NCBI GenBank assembly: GCA_015488885.1
Contig: WFMW01000048.1
Location: 1 to 57,767, forward strand
Direction: 5' to 3'
Source of the DNA: Gammaproteobacteria bacterium
Lineage (GTDB): Bacteria; Pseudomonadota; Gammaproteobacteria; SZUA-229
DNA length: 57,767 bases
Under the pieces are notes generated by a model. The model was not told where the DNA came from. It searched no databases and saw only the letters and a program-made list of their open reading frames with translations. A program made the position numbers and the translations under genes. Within the stretch, counting starts at the first letter, position 1; the number at the start of each line of letters is the position of its first letter. This document shows, one piece after another, positions 46,344-57,767 of the stretch.

Positions 46344-46880
46344 ATGAAAAAATTGATTCTGCTATTTGCGGCCATGCTGTTTTCGGCTTCAGTTTTTGCT
46401 GAAGGTTTTACTTTGCACAGCAGTGATGTACATGGTCAGCTATCCATGGCACAGGTCTATAATGGTTTTGGCTGTAGCGGTAAAAATATTTCACCGCAAC
46501 TGAGCTGGAGACATGCACCGCAAGGTACAAAAAGTTTTGCTGTCACGGCCTATGATCCTGATGCACCGACTGGCAGCGGCTGGTGGCACTGGCTGGTTTT
46601 TAATATTCCAGAAAATATCGACTATTTAAAAACCGGTGCCAGTCAAAAAACCATGCCAGAAGGTAGTGTTGAAAGTATGACCAGCTTTGGCAAGCCCGGT
46701 TACGGCGGAGCCTGTCCGCCAAAAGGTGATCGGCCACATCGGTATGTTTTTACTGTTTATGCGCTTGATATCCGCATGATTCATCAGCCAGCCAGCGCAC
46801 AGTCTGAATTAATCGGTTTTCTTTTAAATCGTCATGCCATCGCTAAAACCTCACTAATAGCTTATTACGGCAGAAAATAA
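46344..46880 (+). CDS. YbhB/YbcL (PEBP-like) periplasmic protein
   Basis: A 178-residue protein of the phosphatidylethanolamine-binding/RKIP superfamily with a signal peptide (MKKLILLFAAMLFSASVFA, cut after FA). CSGKNISPQLSW, DPDAPTGSGWWHWLVFNIP and GGACPPKGDRPHRYVFTVYAL are the bacterial YbhB/YbcL signatures around the ligand pocket. The molecular role is not known. It lies 22 bp before leuC, with no terminator between. Confidence 0.87.
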   Translation: MKKLILLFAAMLFSASVFAEGFTLHSSDVHGQLSMAQVYNGFGCSGKNISPQLSWRHAPQGTKSFAVTAYDPDAPTGSGWWHWLVFNIPENIDYLKTGASQKTMPEGSVESMTSFGKPGYGGACPPKGDRPHRYVFTVYALDIRMIHQPASAQSELIGFLLNRHAIAKTSLIAYYGRK

Positions 46881-46902
46881 ATGATGAGAGTACAAATAAA
46901 CA

Positions 46903-48333
46903 ATGAGTAGCATAGATTCAAAGCCAAAGACCCTGTATGACAAATTATGGCATGAGCATGTCGTGCGCAGCGAAGCCGATGGCACGGCACTGTTATATAT
47001 TGATCGTCATTTGATCCATGAAGTGACCTCACCACAGGCATTTGAAGGTTTGCGCCTTGCCGGTCGGCAGCCCTGGCGTAAAGAGACTATTATTGCTGTA
47101 CCCGACCATAATGTTCCGACCACCGACCGGCATGTCGGCATTACTGACCCGGTGGCAAAACGGCAACTGGAAACGCTGGATAAAAACTGTATGGAGTTCG
47201 GTTTAACCGAATTTGGCATGAATGATATACGCCAGGGTATTGTGCATGTTATAGGCCCGGAACAGGGAGCTACCCTGCCGGGCATGACCGTGGTCTGTGG
47301 TGATTCCCATACTTCAACACACGGTGCTTTCGGTGCCCTGGCTTTTGGTATTGGTACGTCGGAAGTCGAGCATGTATTGGCCACACAATGTCTGGTGCAG
47401 AAAAAAAGTAAAAATATGCGGGTTTGTGTCGATGGCAGAGCCGCGCCGGGGATTAGTGCAAAGGATATTGCGCTGGCGATTATCGGCAAAATGGGTACTG
47501 CCGGGGGTACCGGTTATGCGATAGAATTTGCCGGTGATGCGATCCGTGCATTAACGATGGAAGGCCGGATGACAGTTTGCAATATGGCAATTGAAGCCGG
47601 GGCGCGTGCTGGCATGGTAGCGGTTGATGATACCACCATTAATTACCTTAAAGGTCGTCCTTATGCACCTGTTGGCAAGCAGCTTGAACAGGCAATAAGG
47701 TACTGGAAAACACTGTACAGTGATGACGGCGCGCATTTTGATAAAACGGTTCATCTGGATACCAGTACCCTTGAACCACAGGTGACCTGGGGAACATCGC
47801 CAGAAATGGTCGCCAGTATCAACAGCAGTATTCCCGACCCGGATTTAATTGATGACAAAGTCAAAGCCGATGGTATACGCAAGGCACTGGCCTATATGGG
47901 GCTTGAAGCGGGTACCGACATCAAACAGATTGCCATAGACAAGGTATTTATCGGTTCATGTACCAATTCACGGATTGAAGATTTACGCGCGGCGGCTAAA
48001 GTCAGTCGAGGAAAAAAAATTGCCGCTACTATCAAGCAGGCACTGGTGGTGCCCGGTTCGGGTTTAATTAAACAGCAGGCCGAAGCAGAAGGCCTGGATA
48101 AAATTTTTATCGAAGCCGGTTTTGAGTGGCGCGAACCGGGCTGTTCAATGTGTCTGGCCATGAATGCCGACCGGCTGGAACCGGGGGAGTCCTGTGCGTC
48201 AACCTCCAACCGTAATTTTGAGGGGCGACAGGGGCAGGGTGGACGGACGCATCTGGTGAGTCCGGCAATGGCAGCAGCAGCAGCTATCGCCGGGCATTTT
48301 ATCGATATCAATGAATACAATGGTGATGATTAA
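46903..48333 (+). CDS. leuC: 3-isopropylmalate dehydratase large subunit
   Basis: A 476-residue aconitase-family subunit that isomerises isopropylmalate in leucine synthesis. The [4Fe-4S] ligands are visible as the cysteine in GSCTNSR and the pair in [28 protein letters not shown] is the conserved substrate-binding stretch. It is slightly longer than E. coli LeuC (466). It is followed 3 bp on by leuD, its obligate partner. Confidence 0.96.
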   Translation: MSSIDSKPKTLYDKLWHEHVVRSEADGTALLYIDRHLIHEVTSPQAFEGLRLAGRQPWRKETIIAVPDHNVPTTDRHVGITDPVAKRQLETLDKNCMEFGLTEFGMNDIRQGIVHVIGPEQGATLPGMTVVCGDSHTSTHGAFGALAFGIGTSEVEHVLATQCLVQKKSKNMRVCVDGRAAPGISAKDIALAIIGKMGTAGGTGYAIEFAGDAIRALTMEGRMTVCNMAIEAGARAGMVAVDDTTINYLKGRPYAPVGKQLEQAIRYWKTLYSDDGAHFDKTVHLDTSTLEPQVTWGTSPEMVASINSSIPDPDLIDDKVKADGIRKALAYMGLEAGTDIKQIAIDKVFIGSCTNSRIEDLRAAAKVSRGKKIAATIKQALVVPGSGLIKQQAEAEGLDKIFIEAGFEWREPGCSMCLAMNADRLEPGESCASTSNRNFEGRQGQGGRTHLVSPAMAAAAAIAGHFIDINEYNGDD

Positions 48334-48336
48334 ATA

Positions 48337-48993
48337 ATGAAAGCCTTTACGCAGCACACGGGTATTGTCGCTCCTCTGGATCGACCCAATGTGGATACCG
48401 ATGCGATTATTCCCAAGCAGTTTTTAAAGTCAATAAAACGTAGCGGTTTCGGTCCTAATGCTTTTGATGACTGGCGCTATCTGGATGCTGGCGGGCCGGA
48501 AATCGACAATCATACACGCCGACTGAATACCGATTTTATCCTTAATCAACCGCCTTTTGATAAAGCCACTATTTTACTGGCACGTGAAAACTTTGGTTGC
48601 GGTTCATCACGTGAACATGCCGTCTGGGCACTGGATGATTTTGGTTTTCGTGCCGTCATTGCGCCGAGTTTTGCTGATATTTTTTATAACAACAGTTTTA
48701 AAAATGGTTTACTGCCCATCGTGTTACCGGCTGAAATGGTTGATGTGTTGTTTAAACGTATGCAGCAGCATCCGGGTGTACAACTCAGTATTGATTTAGC
48801 CACACAGACAATAGCCTGCGAAAACGAAATCATTGCCAGCTTTGATATTGATGCATTCAGAAAAGACTGTTTACTGAAAGGTCTGGATGATATTGCCCTG
48901 ACCCTGCAACATGCTGATGAAATAAAAGCCTATGAAAACAGGCGCAGGCAAACTGCCCCCTGGTTGTTCAGGGAAGCTCTGAACAAGTCGTGA
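48337..48993 (+). CDS. leuD: 3-isopropylmalate dehydratase small subunit
   Basis: A 218-residue swivelling-domain subunit of isopropylmalate isomerase. [17 protein letters not shown] and [19 protein letters not shown] are the family signatures. The usual C-terminus would end near QTAPWLF; the last seven residues, REALNKS, are encoded by the left end of the inverted-repeat element at 48969-49263, which also supplies the stop codon. Confidence 0.95.
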   Translation: MKAFTQHTGIVAPLDRPNVDTDAIIPKQFLKSIKRSGFGPNAFDDWRYLDAGGPEIDNHTRRLNTDFILNQPPFDKATILLARENFGCGSSREHAVWALDDFGFRAVIAPSFADIFYNNSFKNGLLPIVLPAEMVDVLFKRMQQHPGVQLSIDLATQTIACENEIIASFDIDAFRKDCLLKGLDDIALTLQHADEIKAYENRRRQTAPWLFREALNKS

Positions 48994-49263
48994 ATACGCA
49001 TCTTGAGCTCAGCGTTCGCCTTAGTAAGTAATTGCAATCACTGCTGTTCCGTTAAAGTTATCATGAAAACGTTTACATGGTTGTTTTGTTGTTATGAACC
49101 TTTGTTATGTTAACGTAATCCGAGACATAAAACGGGAATCTTTTTCATGACCTGCTGTGAATACATCCATGTACGCTCGTAGCCGCGTCCATGCGGCATA
49201 ACGGTCCTGAAAAAGATTCCCGTTCTCGATCTGCTGTACCCAGACCTGTTCAGAGCTTTCCTG
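48969..49263. mobile_element. MITE-like element with nested hairpins between leuD and leuB
   Basis: The ends are inverted repeats: CAGGGAAGCTCTGAACAAGTC at 48969-48989 minus its last base and its near-complement at 49243-49263 (19 of 21 matching). Inside, 49131-49152 and 49203-49224 form a 22-bp stem with one mismatch. The 50-base tip carries two small hairpins, TACATCCATGTA (49162-49173) and GCCGC-GTCCAT-GCGGC (49182-49197). No open reading frame of a transposase is present. The nested structure suggests a REP-like unit inside a terminal-repeat element. Confidence 0.75.
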
Positions 49264-49307
49264 AGTTGGTTTCCCTGATAGTCAGCCTGTCTACAGCAAA
49301 ATTAGCG

Positions 49308-49313
49308 TATAAT
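49308..49313 (+). promoter_or_regulatory. Putative -10 of leuB
   Basis: A perfect TATAAT lies 45 bp downstream of the repeat element and 73 bp before the leuB ATG. No good -35 is present at 17 bp. It may restore leuB expression now that the element separates it from leuCD. Confidence 0.4.
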
Positions 49314-49386
49314 GACGGTCTTTTTTGAAACCGGCAAAGGTCTTACCTGAATCCGTAGATTTCAGTTATATTATTTAGAGAAAAAT

Positions 49387-50460
49387 ATGAGTGTAAATGT
49401 TGCAGTGATGCCGGGTGATGGCATCGGTATTGAAATTATTGCCGAGGCGGTTAAAGTACTGGACTATTACCGGGCGCAGGGGCGTCTGGATATTACCTTA
49501 AATGAATGTCCGGTTGGTGGGGCAGGCTATGATGCGGCGGGTAAACCGCTGCCGGATGAAACCCTGGCACTGGCGAAAGCCTCAGATGCGATTTTATTTG
49601 GTGCCATTGGTGGCCCGCAATACGAAAATCTGCCACGTGAACTGCGCCCCGAGCGAGGTTTACTAGCATTGCGTGCCGGGCTGGATCTGTTTGCCAATTT
49701 GCGTCCCGCCATCCTTTACCCGCAACTGGTGGCAGCATCATCGTTAAAACCCGAGGTGGTTGCCGGCCTGGATATCATGATTGTCCGCGAACTGACCGGT
49801 GGCATTTATTTTGGCCAGCCTCGTGGTATTAACACCGATGCCAGCGGAGAGCGCACCGGTTTTAATACGCTGGTGTATAAGGAAAGTGAAATAGAGCGTA
49901 TTGCCAAAGTGGCGTTTGATATTGCCATGAAACGTGGCAAACGCCTGTGTTCGGTAGACAAGGCCAATGTGCTTGAAGTGTCAGAACTATGGCGTGAGGT
50001 GATGATTAAAAAAAGTGAGGCTTATCCCGATGTTGAACTCAGTCATATGTACGTGGATAATGCCGCCATGCAGTTAATCAAATGGCCGAAACAGTTCGAT
50101 GTGGTGGTCACCAAAAACCTGTTTGGTGATATTCTTTCCGACGCGGCTTCCATGCTAACCGGTTCCATTGGCATGTTACCGTCGGCTTCACTGGATGCAA
50201 ATTCAAAAGGCATGTATGAACCTATTCATGGTTCAGCGCCGGATATTGCGGGGAAAGGTGTGGCCAACCCGTTAGCGACAATATTATCCGTTGCCATGAT
50301 GCTGCGTTACAGTTTGCGTCATCCTCAACTGGCCGACGAAATTGAAGCAGCCGTTGGCCGGGTGCTGGATAAAGGTTTACGTACCCCGGATATTATGGCT
50401 GAAGGCTGTAAGCAAGTGGGGACGGTTGAAATGGGCGAAGCTGTGCTGGCTGAGTTATAA
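49387..50460 (+). CDS. leuB: 3-isopropylmalate dehydrogenase
   Basis: A 357-residue NAD-dependent oxidative decarboxylase in leucine synthesis. [11 protein letters not shown] at the start, [10 protein letters not shown] near 135, and the metal-binding [19 protein letters not shown] near 240 are family motifs, with [13 protein letters not shown] following. Length is typical. It is separated from leuD by 393 bp rather than the usual few bases because of the inserted element. Confidence 0.96.
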   Translation: MSVNVAVMPGDGIGIEIIAEAVKVLDYYRAQGRLDITLNECPVGGAGYDAAGKPLPDETLALAKASDAILFGAIGGPQYENLPRELRPERGLLALRAGLDLFANLRPAILYPQLVAASSLKPEVVAGLDIMIVRELTGGIYFGQPRGINTDASGERTGFNTLVYKESEIERIAKVAFDIAMKRGKRLCSVDKANVLEVSELWREVMIKKSEAYPDVELSHMYVDNAAMQLIKWPKQFDVVVTKNLFGDILSDAASMLTGSIGMLPSASLDANSKGMYEPIHGSAPDIAGKGVANPLATILSVAMMLRYSLRHPQLADEIEAAVGRVLDKGLRTPDIMAEGCKQVGTVEMGEAVLAEL

Positions 50461-50598
50461 ACTCGACAGACGCCTGGCAGGCGGTTAGAGATAGGGAAGC
50501 TCCGAAATAAAAGAAAACGATTGCGCAGTATTTCCCGTTTGTTAGAACTTCATTTTTACGGCCAGCTGTTTTTTTATTATTTAGTGAAGATATATATT

Positions 50599-51621
50599 AT
50601 GAATAAAACATATAATGTTGCGGTAGTTGGTGCCACCGGTGCGGTAGGTGAAACCATGTTATCCATTCTTGCCGAGCGTCACTTTCCTGTGGGTGAGGTG
50701 TATGCGCTGGCAAGCAGTCGTTCAGCAGGTAAACGGGTAGCGTTTGGTAAAAAAACACTGGTTGTACAGGATCTGGATAAATTTGATTTTCGCCAGGCGC
50801 AGATTGGTCTGTTTTCTGCCGGTGCCTCGATTTCAGAAAAATATGCCCCCATCGCTGCTGCTGCCGGTTGTGTGGTGGTTGATAATACCTCACAGTTTCG
50901 TTATGACGATGATATTCCACTGGTGGTGCCGGAAGTGAACCCGCATGCTATTGCCCGCTACACCACGCGCGGTATTATTGCTAACCCGAACTGCTCAACG
51001 ATTCAGATGCTGGTGGCATTGAAACCCATTTATGATGCTGTTGGCATCAAACGCATTAATGTTGCCACTTATCAGGCGGTTTCAGGTACCGGCAAGGAGG
51101 CGATTGAAGAACTCGCAGGCCAGACGGCAAGATTACTCAATGCCAAACCCATGGAATGCAAGGTTTACCCCAAACAAATTGCTTTTAACGTACTACCGCA
51201 GATTGATGTGTTTATGGATAATGGCTATACCAAGGAAGAAATGAAAATGGTGTGGGAGACACGTAAAATATTTGAAGACGATACTATTATGGTTAACCCG
51301 ACGGCTGCTCGGGTGCCGGTTTTTTATGGCCATTCTGAGGCTATACATATTGAAACGAAAGATAAAATCAGTGCCCGACAGGCTACGGAATTATTATCCG
51401 GGGCAGCGGGTGTCAGGGTACTGGATGAGCGTAAAGACGGGGGCTATCCAACAGCTGTTACCGAAGGCGCGAATCATGACGCGTCGTTTGTAGGACGTAT
51501 TCGTGAAGATATTTCCTGTGACAAAGGACTGGATATGTGGGTGGTATCGGATAATGTGCGCAAAGGCGCGGCATTAAATAGCGTACAAATTGCTGAGATT
51601 TTGATAAAACAATATTTATAA
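50599..51621 (+). CDS. asd: Aspartate-semialdehyde dehydrogenase
   Basis: A 340-residue NADPH-dependent enzyme reducing aspartyl phosphate to the semialdehyde, for lysine, threonine, methionine and peptidoglycan precursors. VVGATGAVGETML near residue 8 is the nucleotide site, and the catalytic cysteine is in IIANPNCSTIQM (about 130). The start at 50599 is chosen because the conserved N-terminus begins there; an upstream in-frame start at 50521 would add 26 unrelated residues. A GAAG site lies about 10 bases before the ATG. Confidence 0.95.
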   Translation: MNKTYNVAVVGATGAVGETMLSILAERHFPVGEVYALASSRSAGKRVAFGKKTLVVQDLDKFDFRQAQIGLFSAGASISEKYAPIAAAAGCVVVDNTSQFRYDDDIPLVVPEVNPHAIARYTTRGIIANPNCSTIQMLVALKPIYDAVGIKRINVATYQAVSGTGKEAIEELAGQTARLLNAKPMECKVYPKQIAFNVLPQIDVFMDNGYTKEEMKMVWETRKIFEDDTIMVNPTAARVPVFYGHSEAIHIETKDKISARQATELLSGAAGVRVLDERKDGGYPTAVTEGANHDASFVGRIREDISCDKGLDMWVVSDNVRKGAALNSVQIAEILIKQYL

Positions 51622-51750
51622 TCTATAGTTACTGCATTATTGACAATAAATAGTGTTAACACAAAAATACAAGCCGTTTAATCAGCTCGGAATCAACTTG
51701 TCTGGGTGATGAATCAGCAGGCTGTTGCGGCATGATAAGGGGAATTAGCA

Positions 51751-55062
<3,312 letters not shown>

Positions 55063-55093
55063 TAGACTATCTCTGTAGTAGGTAAAAAACCAA

Positions 55094-55131
55094 AACCAAC
55101 GGCACCGATGACAGGTGCCGTTGGTTGTTTT
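55094..55131 (+). terminator. Terminator after fimV
   Basis: AACCAACGGCACC and GGTGCCGTTGGTT form a 13-bp stem with a 7-base loop, followed by GTTTT. It is a strong intrinsic terminator 31 bp after the fimV stop, and it overlaps the sequence upstream of the truA start, supporting the truA start at 55154. Confidence 0.85.
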
Positions 55132-55153
55132 CAAGTCTGTATACATCTATCTT

Positions 55154-55948
55154 ATGTGTAAAACGCGTATTGCTCTTGGCATCGAATATAATGGCAGCCG
55201 TTTTAATGGTTACCAGTTACAGCAGCCTGGAACACGTACGGTTCAGGCCAAACTGGAAATGGCATTATCAAAAGTGGCCAATCAAACCATACGTGTCACC
55301 TGTGCAGGTCGTACCGATACCGGTGTCCATGCAACCGGACAGGTCGTCCATTTTGACACAACGGCCAGACGCAAACTTAAAGCCTGGGTAGCCGGTACTA
55401 ATGCACAGTTGCCAGAAGATGTACGTGTGCGCTGGTCAAGGCAGGTTGAAGACAGCTTTAGCGCACGTTTCAGTGCGACTGCACGCAGTTATCGTTATAT
55501 ACTGTTTATGTCAGAAGTACGGCCAGCTATACTGGCGAATAATGTCAGCTGGAGTTTTGCTGAACTTGATGTCACAAAAATGCATCAGGCTGCCCAGTTG
55601 TTATTGGGGGAAAAAGATTTTTCTGCGTTTCGTGCCTCACAATGTCAGGCCAGACATGCCCGGCGGTGTGTGCAGCAAATAAGCCTGCGCCAGTCAGGGC
55701 CTTATGTATTAATGGATATTCAGGCGAATGCCTTTCTGCATCACATGGTTAGAAATATTATGGGTTCATTAATGGTTATTGGTTGTCATGAACGACCTGT
55801 GGACTGGTTGAAAGAGGTATTGAACAGTCGTGATAGAAATCAGGCTGGTATCACTGCCCCGGCTGCCGGACTTTATATGGTTAATGTACAATATCCGCAA
55901 CTGTTTGGTTTACCGCCCCGGACTGGCTGGTTACCTGCGTTTGGCTAA
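55154..55948 (+). CDS. truA: tRNA pseudouridine synthase A
   Basis: A 264-residue enzyme making pseudouridine at positions 38-40 of tRNA anticodon arms. The catalytic aspartate lies in CAGRTDTGVHATGQV (about 50-64), and FSARFSATARSYRY and NAFLHHMVRNIMG are conserved. The start at 55154 is chosen because it lies after the fimV terminator and gives the family N-terminus (TRIALGIEYNGSRFNGY); an in-frame upstream start at 55115 lies inside the terminator stem. Confidence 0.95.
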   Translation: MCKTRIALGIEYNGSRFNGYQLQQPGTRTVQAKLEMALSKVANQTIRVTCAGRTDTGVHATGQVVHFDTTARRKLKAWVAGTNAQLPEDVRVRWSRQVEDSFSARFSATARSYRYILFMSEVRPAILANNVSWSFAELDVTKMHQAAQLLLGEKDFSAFRASQCQARHARRCVQQISLRQSGPYVLMDIQANAFLHHMVRNIMGSLMVIGCHERPVDWLKEVLNSRDRNQAGITAPAAGLYMVNVQYPQLFGLPPRTGWLPAFG

Positions 55949-56006
55949 GCAGGTCGGCTTATATCTCCAGGCAGGATAATAACCGTTAAAGTGAGAAGCA
56001 TGTAAA

Positions 56007-56642
56007 GTGAGAACCCGTGTTAAAATATGTGGCATTACCCGTGTTGATGATGCGCAGTTTGCGGTTGAGCAGGGCGTGGATGCCATTGGGCTGGTTTTTT
56101 ATGCCCGCAGTCCGCGCTGTATTGGTGTTGAACAGGCCATAGCAATTTGTCGGCGTTTGCCCGCTTTTGTCAGCTCGGTGGCTTTATTTAAAGATGCCGA
56201 TACGCATACAGTAGCGCAGCTTATCAAGGCCACCGGGATTGATTTACTTCAGTTTCATGGTAGCGAATCCGCCGACTTCTGTGAACAGTTCGAACGTCCC
56301 TATATTAAAGCACTGGGCATGGCAGGGGAAAACCGGGACGATGTGGTTGCCATGGCGCAACCTTATACGCAGGCACGTGGTTTTTTGCTGGACAGCCATG
56401 CACCGGGCGCAGCCGGTGGTACCGGTCATACTTTTGACTGGAATACAGTGCCAGATAATCTGCCCGGGCCACTGATTCTGGCCGGTGGTTTAAAGGTTGA
56501 CAATGTCGCGCAGGCCATTAACAGGGTGAAACCCTATGCCGTCGATGTGAGTAGCGGTGTCGAAAAGCAGCCGGGTATCAAGGATGTCGATAAAATCCGC
56601 GCGTTTATGCGGCAGGTCAGACAAATGAATATAGCAGAATAA
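56007..56642 (+). CDS. trpF: Phosphoribosylanthranilate isomerase
   Basis: A 211-residue TIM-barrel enzyme of tryptophan synthesis. [11 protein letters not shown] at the N-terminus carries the catalytic cysteine, with [20 protein letters not shown] and [15 protein letters not shown] in family order. The start is GTG. The stop (TAATG) overlaps the start of trpB by one base, so the two are coupled. It follows truA, the order found in Pseudomonas. Confidence 0.95.
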   Translation: MRTRVKICGITRVDDAQFAVEQGVDAIGLVFYARSPRCIGVEQAIAICRRLPAFVSSVALFKDADTHTVAQLIKATGIDLLQFHGSESADFCEQFERPYIKALGMAGENRDDVVAMAQPYTQARGFLLDSHAPGAAGGTGHTFDWNTVPDNLPGPLILAGGLKVDNVAQAINRVKPYAVDVSSGVEKQPGIKDVDKIRAFMRQVRQMNIAE

Positions 56643-57767
56643 TGATGACAGAAAAACCCAATAATGTAACCATCGATTATACCGCCATGCCTGATAAGCA
56701 CGGGCATTTTGGCATTTATGGCGGTATTTTTGCATCCGAAACCTTAATGCAGGCACTGGATGAGCTTTCAGCGGCTTATGAAGATGTTAAAACAGACAAA
56801 CAATTTCAGGCAGAATTTGACCGTGATATGGCGCAATATGTGGGACGCCCCAGCCCGCTGTATTTTGCCGAACGCCTGACGGGAAAAGTGGGGGGTGCGC
56901 AGATTTTTCTCAAGCGCGAAGATCTGAATCATACCGGCGCGCATAAAATCAACAATACCATTGGCCAGGGTTTGCTGGCAAAAAAAATGGGCAAAAAACG
57001 TATTATTGCCGAAACCGGAGCCGGTCAGCATGGTGTTGCCTCGGCAACTGTTGCAGCACGCTTCGGCATGGAATGTGTGGTTTATATGGGTGCCGAAGAT
57101 ATTGCCCGTCAGGCACCCAATGTTTACCGCATGAAACTACTTGGCGCACAGGTGGTCGCGGTTGAATCAGGTTCAAAAACCCTGAAAGACGCGCTCAATG
57201 AAGCCATGCGTGACTGGGTAACCCATGTTGATGATACCTTTTATATTATCGGTACGGCTGCCGGGCCACACCCGTATCCGGCAATGGTACGGGATTTTCA
57301 GGCGATTATTGGCCGTGAAGCCAAACAACAGATGGCGGCGCAGTGTGGCTGCCTGCCCGATGCGCTGGTGGCCTGTGTGGGCGGTGGTTCGAATGCTATC
57401 GGGCTGTTCTATCCTTTTCTGGGTGATGAAACCGTTACCATGGTGGGTGTCGAAGGCGGTGGTCTGGGTTTGCAAAGCGGCAAACATGCCGCGCCCTTAT
57501 CGGCAGGGTCGCCCGGTGTATTACACGGTAACCGAACCTATCTGATGGAAGACAAAGACGGTCAGATTATCGAAACCCATTCCGTGTCTGCCGGGCTGGA
57601 TTACCCGGGTGTCGGCCCTGAACATGCCTGGCTGAAAGATATCGGGCGTGTCAGCTATGTGGCGGCAACCGATACCGAAGCGCTGGAGGCTTTCGATATA
57701 TTAACCCGTACTGAAGGGATTATTCCAGCACTGGAATCCAGTCATGCGGTTGCCTACGGGATGAAAC
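56642..57767 (+). CDS. trpB: Tryptophan synthase beta chain (3' end beyond window)
   Basis: At least 375 residues of the PLP enzyme joining indole and serine. The PLP lysine lies in [13 protein letters not shown] (near residue 95), with [15 protein letters not shown] and [14 protein letters not shown] downstream. ESSHAVAYG is reached just before the window ends, so about 30 residues are missing. ATG codons at 56642 and 56645 are both possible starts. It is coupled to trpF by a one-base overlap; trpA is expected outside the window. Confidence 0.95.
   Translation, partial: MMTEKPNNVTIDYTAMPDKHGHFGIYGGIFASETLMQALDELSAAYEDVKTDKQFQAEFDRDMAQYVGRPSPLYFAERLTGKVGGAQIFLKREDLNHTGAHKINNTIGQGLLAKKMGKKRIIAETGAGQHGVASATVAARFGMECVVYMGAEDIARQAPNVYRMKLLGAQVVAVESGSKTLKDALNEAMRDWVTHVDDTFYIIGTAAGPHPYPAMVRDFQAIIGREAKQQMAAQCGCLPDALVACVGGGSNAIGLFYPFLGDETVTMVGVEGGGLGLQSGKHAAPLSAGSPGVLHGNRTYLMEDKDGQIIETHSVSAGLDYPGVGPEHAWLKDIGRVSYVAATDTEALEAFDILTRTEGIIPALESSHAVAYGMK

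Overview
The window looks like chromosomal DNA of a gammaproteobacterium with moderate GC (mid-40s percent by eye). Evidence is the conserved gene order: yceF/maf - yceD - rpmF - plsX - fabH, rhlB - trxA - rho, and leuC - leuD - leuB - asd - fimV - truA - trpF - trpB (a Pseudomonas-like order). An LptD with the four-cysteine disulfide pattern and a FimV protein agree with this. The species cannot be fixed from the sequence. The anaerobic respiration genes fit a facultative denitrifier or nitrate reducer, possibly a sulfur oxidiser, but that is inference.

Layout. (1) 1-7460, minus strand: a nap-like respiratory cluster. In transcription order it holds a diheme cytochrome c, a NapA-type molybdoenzyme, a NapG-like ferredoxin, NapH, NapG, a secreted or anchored protein of unknown function and a second NapH-like membrane iron-sulfur protein that runs off the left edge. 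No NapB, NapC or NapD is visible. The upstream region has an FNR/DNR-type site placed for class II activation and a perfect FNR box. (2) 7938-12241, plus: three sugar-nucleotide genes (manC, ugd, wbpA-like) interrupted by a 121-bp palindromic MITE-like element. (3) 12264-16600: maf, yceD, rpmF, plsX, fabH and a VOC protein; fabD, fabG and acpP do not follow fabH. (4) 16806-24442: csp, recN, nadK, mutS and an unfamiliar 589-residue radical-SAM-like protein. (5) 24633-32444: a small membrane protein, cysQ, yrfG, then a minus-strand run argD - argF - lptD - surA that appears to be one transcription unit with an intrinsic-terminator-like hairpin in its leader. (6) 32698-36471: rep, an unknown secreted low-complexity protein and a small Arg-rich protein. 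(7) 36683-44420: purE, purK, rhlB, trxA, rho, purD and a Crp/Fnr regulator. (8) 44477-46880: bolA, a DUF350 protein, a lytic transglycosylase, a small CxxC protein and a YbhB-like protein. (9) 46903-57767: leuCDB, asd, fimV, truA, trpF and trpB (cut by the right edge), with a 295-bp inverted-repeat element between leuD and leuB.

How it fits together. Most genes are housekeeping (leucine, arginine, purine and tryptophan synthesis, fatty-acid initiation, DNA repair, outer-membrane assembly). The accessory content is the nap-like cluster, the nucleotide-sugar genes, the radical-SAM-like gene and the non-coding repeats. The Crp/Fnr protein at 43722-44420 keeps the E..SR recognition residues that read the FNR box, so it is a candidate regulator of the nap-like promoter, although the genes are about 36 kb apart. 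No rRNA, tRNA, CRISPR array or intact transposase was seen.
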